Of a stretch of 64,000 nt of DNA, positions 13,539 through 25,271 are shown one piece after another. Source of the DNA: Stereocaulon alpinum (taxonomy: Eukaryota > Ascomycota > Lecanoromycetes > Lecanorales > Stereocaulaceae); the NCBI GenBank assembly GCA_018257865.1, contig JAEUBA010000102.1:1-64000 (forward strand). Reading direction: 5' to 3'. How positions within the stretch are numbered: the stretch's first letter is position 1; every line of letters begins with the position of its first letter. Position numbers and translations under genes: made by a program. The notes under the pieces are model-generated. The model was not told the origin of the DNA. It saw nothing but the letters and a program-made list of their open reading frames with translations, and ran no database searches.

Positions 13539-15343
13539 TCACGGCGCCAACCTCCCCGGATCCCGTGGGAAAAGTGTCGCTTCACGAATATTCCCCAGCC
13601 CCAAAAAATACTGCACAATACGATTCAAGCCCAACCCCCCCCCACCATGCGGCGCACACCCGTGCCGAAACGCATCCGTGTATGTTCTGAAGCCGTCCCC
13701 GTACGGATCTAAGCCCTTCGCTCTCATGCTCTCGCATAGGTCGGCGTAGTTGTGGATGCGTTGGGCGCCGGACATGATTTCCTGACCGCGCATGAAGAAG
13801 TCGTAGCTGTTTGTTAGGGTCTGGTTGAGCGGGTCTGGGTGTGTGTAGAAGGGGCGGAGGGCGCGGGGGTATTTGTCTATTGTGTAGAAGTCTGTGTGGT
13901 GCGTTTGGGATATTAGGGTGCCGAGGGCGCGTTCTTGGGCGGTGCTATTGGGGGGGGGAGTTTGTTAGAACGCAACGACGCAAGGGTAGAAGGGGGGGAG
14001 TAAGGATCTTACTCTATGTCCGCGTGTTCATCTTCTCCTATGTCGTAGCCGGATTCTTTGAGGAGTTTCTTAGCTTCGGCAAATGTGATTCGTACTGCTT
14101 CGTCTCCGGGCGGGAGTTGGAAGTTGCCGGCTTCGGGGTAGCCGGCTTTTTTTATTATGTTGACGAGATGTTGGCATTCTTCTCGGGTTTGTAGAGCGCG
14201 GATGATGAAGATCATGAGCTTTTCGCCAAAGGAGAGGACTTCGTGGTAGTGGTTCGTTATTGTCATTTCGAAATCGAGGCCGGTGAACTAGTACTTCTCA
14301 TTAGCTGCACTTCTTGCAATGAGTATAAGCGCATTGGCGGGAAGAAGACATACTTCAGTCAAATGCCTCTTCGTATTTGAATTCTCGGCTCTGAACACCG
14401 GCCCATTAATGCACACTCTCTTCATGTCCCCTGCAATAGCCATTTGCTTGAAGAACTGTGGACTCTGTGTCAGATACGCCTTAGTGTCGAAGTATTTAAT
14501 CTCAAAAACCCCAGCACCACCCTCTGTAGCAGCACCAGCCATATAAGAAGGCTGTATCCATTTGAACTTGTGCTTCCTCATATATTCTGCGAACAGGTAC
14601 GACACCTCGCTTTGTAGATCAATGATTGCTTGCTGTGCAGGTGCCCGTAGTGAGATTACTCGATTGTCCAGTCGAGCTTTCAGGCCCACGTTTATGACAC
14701 CCTCCTTCTCAACATCTCCGTCCTCCTCTCCAGGTGGAGGCTGATTGCAGTCTTTCCGCTGTATAGGCATCTGCTCGGGCGCTTCAGACACCATGAAGAT
14801 CTCCTCAACGTGTAATTCATATTTCGTTATGCTTGTCGACTTGATCTCCTCAAAGGGTGTCTTGACCAGGCCTGTGATCCGTACAATTGACTCGGTATTG
14901 ATGCTCCCACACCATTTCACCATCTGCCTCGATATGCCTTGCCCACCCCCTTCTGCAACAACGGCTTGTATGGTAGTATCGCCCTCTCCAATCACCAGGA
15001 AGCTGAGCTTGGCCGATTGCTTCCGTGTGCTGTGTACCCGGGCTTGTACGGTAACTTTCTTGTTCTCTTCGGCTGCATTGAGATCGCCCAAGTCTTCGAG
15101 ATACTGGCCTGGTGGGGGTGCAGGCGAGGAATACGATATTGGACCATAGAGATGGGCAGCGGTGTCACTGGCGGCGGCCTTGTCTTTCTCTGCTTGCTCT
15201 TGCTGCTGTCGCCTTGCGGCCTTTTCAGCCTTTTCTTTTTCTTTTGCAGCCTTCTTTACTGCATTTTTGCTGGGCGCTGCTCCGTCTGCGCCTTGTTCTT
15301 CTTTTGGCCTCTCAGGTAGAGTTGATTCTGATTGTGAAGCCAT
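13539..15343 (-). CDS. dps1: cytosolic aspartyl-tRNA synthetase
   Basis: Three exons (15343-14354, 14287-14013, 13944-13539) join in phase to give 556 residues. A Lys/Glu/Gln-rich N-terminal extension (about 1-60), typical of eukaryotic AspRS, is followed by an OB-fold anticodon-binding domain (about 95-200) and the class IIb catalytic core. Motif 2 is FRAENSNTKRHLTE plus FTGLDFEM, joined across the first splice site at residues 317-338. Motif 3 at the C terminus reads GGGGLGLNRI, with the conserved arginine near 530; the usual glutamate before it is asparagine. The protein ends LFPRDPGRLAP, the classic AspRS terminus. It charges tRNA-Asp in the cytosol. The sense strand of the last exon is markedly C-rich. 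It ends tail to tail with kog1 and starts 249 bases from the bZIP gene stop. Confidence 0.95.
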
Positions 15344-15591
15344 TGTATAATTATTGGCGTATTGCTAAAGGTGGGGTGGATAATCCTTGGGTAGCAGGCC
15401 ATGCAGAGGATTCTTTACGCGATAGAGTCACAAGCGAGTCATAGCTTGAATTAACATTTATATCGTCATCATATGACTGCAAGACTGTTCAATATCATCA
15501 CGATCATTAATCAAATTTCTAATTTCTAGATACATGCTAGAATGGTATAGACATGGAAAGGCTAACATCCACAGAACGCCAGCATACTCCT

Positions 15592-16662
15592 TCAAATCAG
15601 CTCATCCCCAGCCGCTCCAACACTATCCTCAATCGCGTTTATCACATCTGGCTCCGCAAAAGTGGGTCCATTTCCATCACACATGGCCTTCTCCTTCAAT
15701 CTATCGGCCACTTCTGCCAGATCTACCAATCCTCGCCTGTATAGTTCATGGCTCTGTATCAAGTCCCAAGCAGCACCTGTCGAGAGCAGGCGCTCGCCCG
15801 TTGTGGCAGAAAAAGCGATCCGATGGGAGATGGGTGTATTAGGATTGATACTGGCATTGTGATCAAGTGCGGCGTTGAAAGTGGACGGGGAATAGATCAT
15901 GGGTCCTGGAACAAGAGTCTCTGGGCTGTGGCATGCCCGATCTGTATCCATGGGCTGAGGCTGCTTTTCATGTTGTAGTCTTAAGGGTGTGGTTGTTGCG
16001 CGGAGTATCTCATTCTGTGTAGCCACCCTATCAAGTTCTCGCTTCAGGCGCTCGTTTTCTGACATGAGGTCTGTCGAGTGGGCATCCATGGACTTGAGCT
16101 TGAGCTCGAGGTCTTTGACATGGCGTTCCTTCCGCTCACGAAAGGCTCGTTGTCTGGGTCGTAATGTCAGCGGAAAATGTCAAGAGACGCACTATGGAGG
16201 ACATACGCTGCTCTATTTTGAGCCTTCCGTCGAGTTTGAGCGGGTGTCAGGTTGTCTTTATCTTCGTCGCTGCTACCCCGGCCTGGAGCCTGGTCATATT
16301 CTTGGTCCACGCTCCCCTCATTCGGTAGAGAGCTTGAGCTGTCATAAGGCAGCGCATGTGAGATGGAGGGTCGGGATATGGATTGAGGAGGGGAGGCCGG
16401 CGGAGGGATGATGGGATTTGCATTGAATTGGGGAGTCTGGTCGAAAGAATAAGTGAAGGCATTTAGGTCATTAAAAGCGTCCTGTAGTAATAGATAAGCA
16501 TTTAAATTGATGCCTGGAAAAGTTAGGAAGCTATGCGCTGGTGCTTACGAGAGGGTCATGTTGGGGCTCATCCTGCGGGGTGTACGGGTGCTCAGGCTTT
16601 CCTGGTAGGCTGAAGAATGGATAAGGCTGGGCTGGTTGACCATAATATGATGCGTAGTCCAT
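15592..16662 (-). CDS. bZIP transcription factor, AP-1/Yap-like
   Basis: Three exons (16662-16549, 16481-16207, 16153-15592) give 316 residues. The basic region RRKAQNRAAQRAFRERKERH crosses the second splice site (about residues 117-138). It carries the NxxAQxxFR signature of fungal Pap1/Yap1-type bZIP factors and is followed by a leucine zipper (about 140-175). The N-terminal part is Pro/Tyr/Ser-rich and may activate transcription. The C-terminal block, including SHRIAFSATTGERLLSTGA, WDLIQSHELYRRGLVDLAEV and the final DELI, looks like a folded domain rather than a cysteine-rich Yap1 redox domain; only a single Cys pair is visible (DRACHS and AMCDG). Redox sensing by disulphides is therefore not supported. 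DNA-binding function is secure; the target pathway is unknown. Confidence 0.9.
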
Positions 16663-18025
16663 AATTGATGATATTGTCCAGTATAGAGCGGTATTTGAAA
16701 GGAGTGACAGAATATGAAAGGAAAGTGATGGTTGTGGTTTGGCAGCAGGGGTGGTCTAGTCAACAAGGCTCGCGTACACTTGGACTTTTGGACTTTTGGA
16801 GGGGTACTTTGATACAGATCGTCAGGACAGTGGAGTAGTAGAGGTAGCTCTCAGCCGCGGCGTTGCATTCGCTGGCTGCCTAACCCTGGCGATTGGTCTC
16901 TTCTTTCCGCCTTGAAACCTTGGTCTACTTGAGAAAAAGGGCGATTATCGCCCAGAACGGAGCATGAAAAGTGCACTCGGGGAAGTGCTTCGACCACTTT
17001 ATGGGGGCCACTCTTGGATGAATTTGCGAATATGAAGCCTTGAAGATACGGATACTATTATTATAAGGTAAGGTAACTCTTAGCAACTGACAATTGCTCC
17101 CACCGATTACTGTACCTACGGGGCGCCTGACGCTTCCCACCAGCGGAATGCAGCCAACGGGATGGGGGATTCGAACGACATGGAACGGAACACAAAGCTA
17201 TTTTCCACCTTTTGCCGTGCAGCTGAAGAAAAGCGAACTCGTCACCGGGGAATCGTTTGCCAGCCCGCACAATCCTTGTTCCTTGTAAGAGCACGTGCAT
17301 AAGTGGCATTCTCATTGGACACTGCGAAGCTTAACAACCTTAACGTGACCAACGGTCGTAATGGCGGTCAAGCATCAGCCAAGCAATTCGACAGCAAAAT
17401 GCACATGTGGAGAACTTTACTCGAGCCTTCAAGGTAACACTTTCATTTTTTATCTTTACATGGCGAACGCCTATCTTCCCAGCTTTCGTCATTGGCTCCC
17501 CCCCCCCTTCCTGCCCCCATCACTACATCTTGGTGCGGCGTCAGGTCCACATGGAGTATGAGGGGACGGCAAAAACCTCCTACATCGGTAAGGCTTCGTT
17601 GGCCACCCCTCCTCCTCGTAAAACACTTTGGACGACTGAAGAGGATATCAAATACGCCAACGCTGTTCTAAGAAGGACGCCATTGTTGGCATAGTTTCTT
17701 GCATCCAATATTCATAATCAAACCCCTCTAGCGTTCTTGGGCTCCACCAAGCAACTTCGAGACATTGCTTGGCATGATTAGTATCCCACTTGCGCACCGA
17801 CCGTCTCCCGGTTTCAGATCTTGGTACACTTACTAAGAGTGTTCGTCAGGCACGAACGTTATAGGCCGCTTGTGGCGCTGCACATTTCCGCTCTGCCAAG
17901 TTACACTTACCATTGGCGCGTTAGAAGGCGACACACACCTCTTGAGAGACGCATGCAGTTCCTATTTGCAGTCATTGGATCCCGTGGCAATGGCAAATCT
18001 TGTCATTGGTGTGAGAAGGGAGGGT
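16663..18025. other. intergenic region upstream of the bZIP gene
   Basis: About 1.36 kb between the bZIP start and the end of the phosducin-like gene (both minus strand). Short open frames (17361-17561, 17407-17694, 17821-18201 plus) show no domain. A GATTCGAAC word near 17169 resembles a tRNA T-loop but has no paired stems. No gene is called. Confidence 0.5.
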
Positions 18026-18956
18026 TCAGTCCCAATCGTCGTCATCCTCGGCCTTCGCAGCATCCGTATTACCGGAGCGGATGCTTCTGTAAGGGTCGTC
18101 TCGGTAGGTCGGGACTAAGCCGACTACACGGTGGTCGTTGGACTTCAGAGCCCCAACACCGACCAGGAGGTTCTGCAGATCTGCACGAGGCCACCTGTTA
18201 GTCATCGAGATAGTGCAAGCAAGGCAACTAGCCGTTATCATGCATACCCCGAACCGTAGTATCCTGTCCGTTCAACTCTGTTAAAGTAACAACTTGCTTC
18301 TTGATGTCTCCGTCTCGATATATCAGAATCGTAGGCGTATTACGTTCTGGGTAGCCCTCAATACACATGTCTGCCCTGATCTCACAAAATTTGATGTCTC
18401 CAAATTTGCGTGCCATTTCCCGCCACAGCTCTGTCAGCAGACGGGATTCGATATTCGTACCAAGTGAAGACGTGAGGTGGACCAGCACAAAGGCTTTGTT
18501 GGACGCCTCAGTTACATCCTTTGAGTAATCTGGCTTCTGTAGCGGGTAGACTTGATTGAAGACGCTTGCCGTTGCTATTGTAGATAATTCCGCCATTCGC
18601 TGATCACTATGATGCTACATGATTAGCATCGACGCCTCAGAAACATCGATATTGTCAGAACCCACCGGTACTTCTGCAAGAAAGCCTCATCCTCCTCATC
18701 TTCCAACTCATTCAACTCGTCAAGATCCTTATCTTCGAGCCTATCCTCATGTGCTCGCTTCCGGGCTTCTTCTAGAGCTTCTTGTATGATAGGGGTTGGC
18801 GACGGGGGCTTTTCGGGAATTACGCCATGCTTGCGAAGGATGTCGTTCCTGAACAATAAGGTGTAAGCTGTGGCTAACCTCTGAAGTCGACATAGCTAGT
18901 CACCATTCAGTATCCGCTTTCGGGTCGTCAATCGGGACATGAACTCGCTGGTCCAT
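18026..18956 (-). CDS. plp2: phosducin-like protein, PhLP2/Plp2 class (CCT co-chaperone)
   Basis: Four exons (18956-18904, 18848-18666, 18606-18248, 18180-18026) give 249 residues. The N-terminal helical part (DTEWNDILRKHGVIPEKP, then an EEARKRAHEDRLEDKDL helix and acidic ELEDEEDEAF) leads to YRDQRMAEL and a thioredoxin-fold domain (about 90-215). That domain contains KDVTEASNKAFVLVHLTSS, FCEIRADMCIEGYPERNTPT and LIYRDGDIKKQ. The tail ends EDDDDWD. The fold lacks a CxxC redox pair, as expected for phosducins. Plp2/PDCL3 proteins help the CCT/TRiC chaperonin fold actin and tubulin. It is divergent from sec21 across 345 bases. The splice choice at 18180 was made because it restores the family sequence RDLQNLLVGVGALK. 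Confidence 0.93.
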
Positions 18957-19301
18957 AGTGTGATGATTGTGGAAGCCTGCGCGCAAGTTCGAAGCTTTCA
19001 GGATGATGCCTGGGATATCCCGAATTGATTGCTTAGTCAGCACGGGATGGGCCAAGACCTGCCACAGGAGATCTGGCGGAGTGAGCTACCAAATTGAAAA
19101 AGCATACAACGTCAGCCATACTCTTCGCAGCAAATCCCAAGGCAATTCAATCTACGGGAGTGAAATACACGTGTGGGTCCTGTGCTCGAAATGCTGTAGC
19201 TCTGCCTTGGATCCTGGAACGGATTGTCACCAGCTTGAAAGGGATCCACTGTGGGTTAGGAACATAAGGGCAATAGCCTCGAAAGTGGCTAGATACCAAT
19301 T
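18957..19301. promoter_or_regulatory. 345-base divergent promoter of plp2 and sec21
   Basis: This short spacer between two start codons must serve both housekeeping genes. No repeat or clear TATA box was seen. Confidence 0.5.
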
Positions 19302-22300
19302 ATGAGTTACAGCAAGAAGGACGAAGATGCCGACCAGGCAATCGTCAAGGTGGACAGGACCGCCGTCTTCCAAGAGGGTGGGCACTCTAAGCCCTTTCAT
19401 AACCACCCGAAACTAACAATATACAAACAGCCCGTCTTTTCAACTACTCGCCCATATCCCCTCGAAAATGCCGGATCCTCCTTACCAAGATCGCGCTCCT
19501 ACTCTTCACGGGGGAATCTTTCCCTCCCAATGAAGCTACAGACCTCTTCTTCGGAATCTCAAAGCTCTTTCAAAACAAGGACCCCTCCCTTCGGCAGATG
19601 ATGTATCTTATATTCAAAGAGCTGGCAAGTTCTGCGTCGGATGTTATCATGATGACACAGAGTATCATGAAGGATACCGGTGTGGGGAGCGATGTTCTAT
19701 ACAAGGCAAATGCAATCCGAGCGCTCGTTCGGATCATAGATGTATGCCGCATGAATAAGCTCGTGTTGAAATTACTGAATCAAAATAGGCAACCACCGTG
19801 CAAGCAATTGAACGGCCTATCAAGACCTCCATCGTTGATAGAAACCCCTCCGTCTCATCTGCTGCGCTGGTCTCATCATACCACCTCCTCCCTATAGCTC
19901 GAGATGTTGTTAAGCGATGGCAGAGCGAAACACAAGAAGCAGCGTCCTCGTCTAAATCCTCCAGCAGTTTCTCCCTTGGCTTCTCAACCTCAGGAAGCCA
20001 GCATGCACTACAACCTAGTACCCATTTCATGAACCAGTATCACGCTATTGGTCTTCTATTCCAGATGAGGTCGCACGATCGGATGGCGCTAGTCAAGATG
20101 GTCCAGCAACTCGGGGGTCCTGGCGTTGTGAAGAGCCCCGCAGGCACAATCATGCTGGTCAGATTAGCAGCGAAGCTTATCGAGGACGATGCCAGCCTAC
20201 GAAAACCCATGCTGCAGCTTCTCGATGGCTGGCTTCGACACAAAACCGAGATGGTTAACTTCGAAGCCGCAAAGGCCATTTGCAATCTCAGGGATGTCAC
20301 TGACGGAGAGATGACTCAAGCCATTCACACTCTTCAGCAGTTCCTTGTTTCTCCTCGCGCTGTTACGAAATTTGCTGCTATACGGATACTACATAATGTC
20401 GCCTCATCTAAACCCCAGTCTGTTCAGCCCTGCAATCCGGACATCGAAAGTCTCATATCCAATTCTAATCGCTCAATCGCTACATTCGCCATCACAACTC
20501 TTCTGAAGACCGGTAATGAGGGCAGCGTGGACCGATTGATGAAGCAGATCTCTGGCTTCATGGCAGACATCACGGATGAGTTCAAGATCACGATCGTCGA
20601 AGCTATACGGACGTTGTGTTTAAAGTTTCCTAGTAAGCAAGCTGGTATGCTTGCATTCTTGAGCGGTATTTTGCGGGACGAAGGAGGCTACGAATTTAAA
20701 AGGAGTGTAGTGGAGAGCATGTTCGACTTAATCAAGTTTGTACCAGGCAGCAAGGAAGATGGTGAGTCTCTTGCGTTATTCCCAAAGGCTCACGCTAACA
20801 AAGCAAGCTCTCGCACATTTATGTGAGTTCATCGAGGATTGTGAGTTTACAAAGTTGGCCGTCCGAATATTACATTTGCTAGGTGTGGAGGGTCCCAAAA
20901 CACCGCACCCGACCAAGTATATCCGATACATCTACAACCGTGTAGTCCTCGAAAATGCCTTGGTCAGAGCTGCAGCAGTCACAGCTCTGGCGAAGTTTGG
21001 CGTTGGCCAGAAGGACCCTGAGGTCAAGCGAAGTGTTACTGTGCTTCTCACCAGATGCCTGGACGACATAGACGATGAAGTCCGAGATCGTGCTGCCCTT
21101 AATCTAAGGCTGATGACGGAAGAAGATGAGATGGCAAATCGCTTCATCAAGAATGGTATGACAAAAAACACTAGAATCGGGCCTTTCTCTGACTGTGTGC
21201 TTAGAGTCAATGTTCTCTCTATCGACCTTCGAGCACCAGCTGGTCATGTATGTGACTGCAGAAGATAAGGCAACCTTCGCAACGGCGTTCGATATCTCAA
21301 CCATTCCAGTGGTCAGCCATGAACAAGCTCTCGCTGAGGAACGAACGAAGAAGTTGACCTCAGCAACGCCAACACTGAAAGCGCCGAGCACAGGGCCAAA
21401 GAAGCCGCAAGCCAATGGCACTGCAGACAGTGCTACTGCAGCGCTCGCCGCTGCACAGAAGCACTCGGAACGACTAATGCAAATTCCCGAGCTTAGAGCA
21501 TATGGCAATGTGCTCAGCTCATCAGCTCCTGTCGAACTCACAGAATCTGAAACCGAATATGTCGTCAGCGTCATCAAGCATATTTACAAGAACAACCTGG
21601 TGCTGCAGTACGAGATCAAAAACACCATGCCGGAAGTGGTACTGGAAGAAGTATCTGTCATAGCTACACCTGCAGAGGACGAAGACCAAGCTTTGGAGGA
21701 GGACTTTACTATTCCTGTCTCCAAAGTCACCCTGGACGTACCTGGAACAGTCTTTGTCACCTTCAAGAAGACAGCCGATGTTGCATACCCCGTAACGTCG
21801 TTCACGAACGTACTCAAATTCACAAGCAAGGAAATTGACCCCACGACTGGGGAACCAGATGAAAGCGGTTACGAGGACGAGTATCAGGTGGAAGACTTGG
21901 AGCTTTCCGGTAGCGATTATGTCATTCCAGCGTTTGCAGGTAGCTTCGATCATGCTTGGGAGCAGACCGGAGCGAATGGTGAGGAGGCTTCTGAAACGTT
22001 ACAGCTAAGCAGTACCAAGAGCATAGCAGGTAAGTCGCTAATATCTCATATCACAAAGTCTGAACACAACGCTGACATCATCCCTCTAGACGCAACCGAA
22101 CAACTAACCAAAGCCCTATCCCTCCAACCCCTAGATGGCACAGACGTCACCCTATCAACCAGCACCCACACTCTGAAACTCTACGGCAAAACACTAGGTG
22201 GAGGCAAAGTCGCCGCATTGGTCAAGATGGCTTATTCAGCGAAGAGCGGTGTTACTACGAAGATTACTGTCAGGAGCGAGGAGGAAGGCGTTGCTGCGTT

Positions 22301-22322
22301 GCTTGTTGGAAGCGTGTCTTAG
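19302..22322 (+). CDS. sec21: coatomer subunit gamma (gamma-COP)
   Basis: Six exons (19302-19377, 19431-19741, 19789-20761, 20808-21155, 21205-22029, 22090-22322) join in phase to 921 residues, close to the family's usual length. The start MSYSKKDEDADQAIVKVDRT and the following VFQEARLFN are typical of fungal Sec21. HEAT/adaptin repeats fill about 25-560 (for example QLGGPGVVKSPAGT, DEVRDRAALNLRLM), then comes a Pro/Ala/Lys linker (TLKAPSTGPKKPQ). The gamma-COP appendage with its beta-sandwich and platform subdomains follows (about 640-921), ending KITVRSEEEGVAALLVGSVS. In the COPI coat, gamma-COP pairs with zeta-COP, binds Arf1 and dilysine cargo, and acts in Golgi-to-ER traffic. Nothing unusual was seen. 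Confidence 0.96.
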
Positions 22323-23457
22323 ACTTTGGCTACGCTTACGTTTACGCTTACGCGTTCTTGTTTGGTGTCGGGTGGGCATGTGGGAAGAGGGATGATCGAT
22401 GCGGAGCTCGAAAAGCATGTCCGCAAAGGTAGAGCTTGATAATTGAATAAAATCACATCACCATCTATTCCTAAAAAAAGATCGGAACCTCTCCCCTAAG
22501 GTACAAGACCCTGGGTAGTCCGCTCCACCCTCCAGATCCTACCCCATCACTCCCTCATACGCAAAGCATCCCCACCGTCTTACAGTATCTCCCACTCCTG
22601 AACCATCGCACAAACCCCAAACTCCCATTCGTCCTCCACAAAACCATAAACCCTCACAGATACGTATCCCTCACACCTTAACAAGCCTCTACCATGCCTT
22701 CACAATCTAGCAACCGCCAACAACCTACCCTCTCGCTCGGGGAATCGCACAATTCCTTCGTCCCAGCCAGACACCTGGATTCGAGCGTCTAGCATCCAGC
22801 ATCCACACCCGCATCAAACACTTAAATTGCATCCTCTCTCAAACCCTATGTCCTATGAGTATTGTTCATAAGATTATCCGGAATGCGAGGCTAGGCTAAC
22901 ACTCGGTCAGGACAGCGTAGTAGATACCGTGTGGCGTGTGACGTCCCTGCCAAACCAAGCCAATAACATGCGCTCAAGACAGCTTCGTGAACGCCATGGC
23001 TTTTGTGGGGGGTGTGGCGTGTGGTGGAAGCGGTTCTTCGGTGGTAAGTTGATGGGTTGGTGAGGGGGTAGGTGGGTTGTGAGGCATGATGCTGGTGGTG
23101 GTGGTGGTGGTAGCGATGGCAGTGGTGGTGGGATTGCAAGAGAGGTACGGAGCTGCTGATGTAGTTTGCGATATGGATAGTAGCTGCTACGAAGACGTAA
23201 GTAGCAGCCGCAGCCTAGATTAAGCGGATAGTTCTGTTCGTGGTGGGGGAGGGTTGGGCGGTGATGTTGGTTTTGAGGGTTTTGATGGGAAGAGCCTTGT
23301 GTATGTGGGTGATCTGAGAGCCTAATTTTTGTGGTTGAGATCTATGCTATCGGAGTTCTGAGATGGTAGGGATATAGTGAGTTGATCTACTATTTCGTTG
23401 ACCTGATTCTTGAGAGAACTTACTGGCGAATAGCCGGTGAAGGCTTCTGTTTGGATC
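22323..23457. other. convergent intergenic region with GGT microsatellite
   Basis: This lies between the stops of sec21 and the F-box gene. It contains C-rich stretches (22490-22840) and a (GGT)n run near 23093-23111 that gives a spurious His-rich frame on the minus strand. No gene is seen. Confidence 0.55.
23093..23131. repeat. (GGT)n microsatellite
   Basis: About six GGT triplets in a row, then an interrupted GGTAGCGATGGCAGTGGTGGTGG. It is non-coding and lies downstream of sec21. Confidence 0.85.
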
Positions 23458-25271
23458 TCAGTCGCCCGGCGTAGGAGAAGAAGCCGCTATCTTCGATATA
23501 AACGACCAATAGTCTGGCTCCGGATCATTACTCGGACCGTAGGTGGCCCTACGAACTGCATTTTCTAGATCACCTTCAAGAATGTAACGTCCAATTCCCT
23601 TCTCCAGGTCCTCTACCTCCAAACATGTGACGTGCGCGAGTCCACGGCATTCTTCGCTCTCGCGCGCTGTTACACGGAACCTCTGCTGTTGGCTATGCTC
23701 CCATAAGAGCGGTCTCTTTTTGCTACCTTGTCGGAACGATCCTGCAACTACATTCAATTCTCGGAGTCGAGGATCTGGACATACCCAGCGGTGAGCTCCT
23801 CTGACTTGCTTCATATTCGACCACACATAGTCCCATATATGAGCGACGCTGGCATAGGTTGCAGTAGGTTGAAGTGGGTGGTCGGGGTCTGCGATGTTGA
23901 TCTCCAAGTAGAATTCAAGCTTGACGAGAAACCAGAACGATTTTATGATGCGATCGAAAGTGGAATAAGGCTTGATACACATGGTCTTTAGTAATATCAC
24001 AAGAGATTGGCTTGCGTTCAACATACCCATTGACCTTGATATCCAATGTCGAGCCCCAGAATGTCAAGGTTGGGGCACTGGACGCCTAACGCTTCGATTT
24101 GTTCTTCTGATAAGATTAGCCGACGTTGCGGTCCCAATAACGACTCATTTTCATGGAGTCGCAAGACATTGAGCGATCTGCCAAGGTGTTCGAGAAGCCG
24201 AGCGCCCATACAAGCCGTGGCTCCTGTCAAATCCAACTCCTCAATAGAGTTGCATCGGTAGAGAAATTCAGATATTTGATCTAGGTCGCTGCCGTCGTCA
24301 AGGCGCTGATCATTCAAGGCAATCTGTAATGACCTTATATTCTCACAGCTCAATACGGGTATAGAACAGATGTTCGAGATCGAGACGTTTTTCAATCTCG
24401 ACATGTCCGTCATCGCAGCTAAATTAGTTACGCCTGCGATTCCGGAACTGCATCCCTCCAGGTGCAATGTTCTTAAACGCAGACATCTTCCCGGGACATC
24501 TTGCCATTGAGGTCCGGGCTCGTCCTCGTGTCCCTCAATTGTTATTGATAATCTTTCCAAATTCGGACACGAGTGCGCTGCTACCTGAAGCTCCGAATAT
24601 GCTTGAAAATGGAGGGTCGAGAGTCTCACCGCCAAAGATACGAGCGTAGGGTTAAAGCGCAAGTCAGAAAGCGCGACGTACGTATCGTAGACGCCCAGGA
24701 TCTCGTAGTGCAAGTGAGCTTGTGGAGAGAAGTTGACAAGGATTTCTAGAATGGGCTTTGGAATGGAGTGGCCAGTTCCCCACCTGCTAGGCGTAAGTAT
24801 GTTTACGAGAGGATGGTGGTTAACAGTAGCACTAAGTGCGAACATACTGCAGTCGCTTGAGACGTTGACATCTCGGGAGAATGTCAGCGAGAAGCTCAAA
24901 AATCTTAGTAAAAGCGGGTTTTTCGTATAGATCAAATGGATCCGGTGGCCGGAAGCTGATTCTTTGAACATTGGCGAATTTTTCCTCGTATCCGGGCACC
25001 GATGCGATGTTGGGAGTGTCGATGGGCAAATTGAGCGTGCGGTGAAGGAAACTCTCGGCTAGAGCGTAGATGCTCTTTGAGGTAAGAGCTAGGTTTAGCA
25101 ATGACTCGGGGCAAGTCTGCTCAAGCTATGAGTTAATTAGCCTCTGAAACATGGCAGTGAAGAAGCAATCGAATCGACCAGATCTAAAAGATGAAGGATG
25201 ATGTCGGCGCTTAGAGCCGATGTGAAGGTCTTCAAAGATACGGGATTTGATAATTGTGAGAGCGGATGCAT
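23458..25271 (-). CDS. F-box/LRR-like protein of unknown target
   Basis: Four exons (25271-25179, 25125-24848, 24786-24027, 23985-23458) join in phase to 552 residues. The N terminus (SADIILHLLDLLEQTCPESL followed by LNLALTSKSIYALAESF) has the helix pattern and LTSKSIY core of fungal F-box domains. Irregular leucine-rich repeats follow (SCPNLERLSI, LRTLHLEGC, SIEELDLTGA, QCPNLDILGLDIG). F-box proteins bind Skp1 in SCF ubiquitin ligases and use the LRR face to choose substrates; the substrate here is unknown. The first exon uses a GTCGAT donor, weaker than its neighbours' donors, so the exact N terminus is the least certain part. Such genes are abundant and fast-evolving in Pezizomycotina. Confidence 0.78.

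Noticed and set aside
17158..17180. tRNA T-loop-like word GATTCGAAC
   Set aside because: No complementary T stem, D arm or acceptor stem could be paired around it on either strand.
22891..23139. His-rich minus-strand frame
   Set aside because: It is the reverse reading of a GGT microsatellite; no domain.
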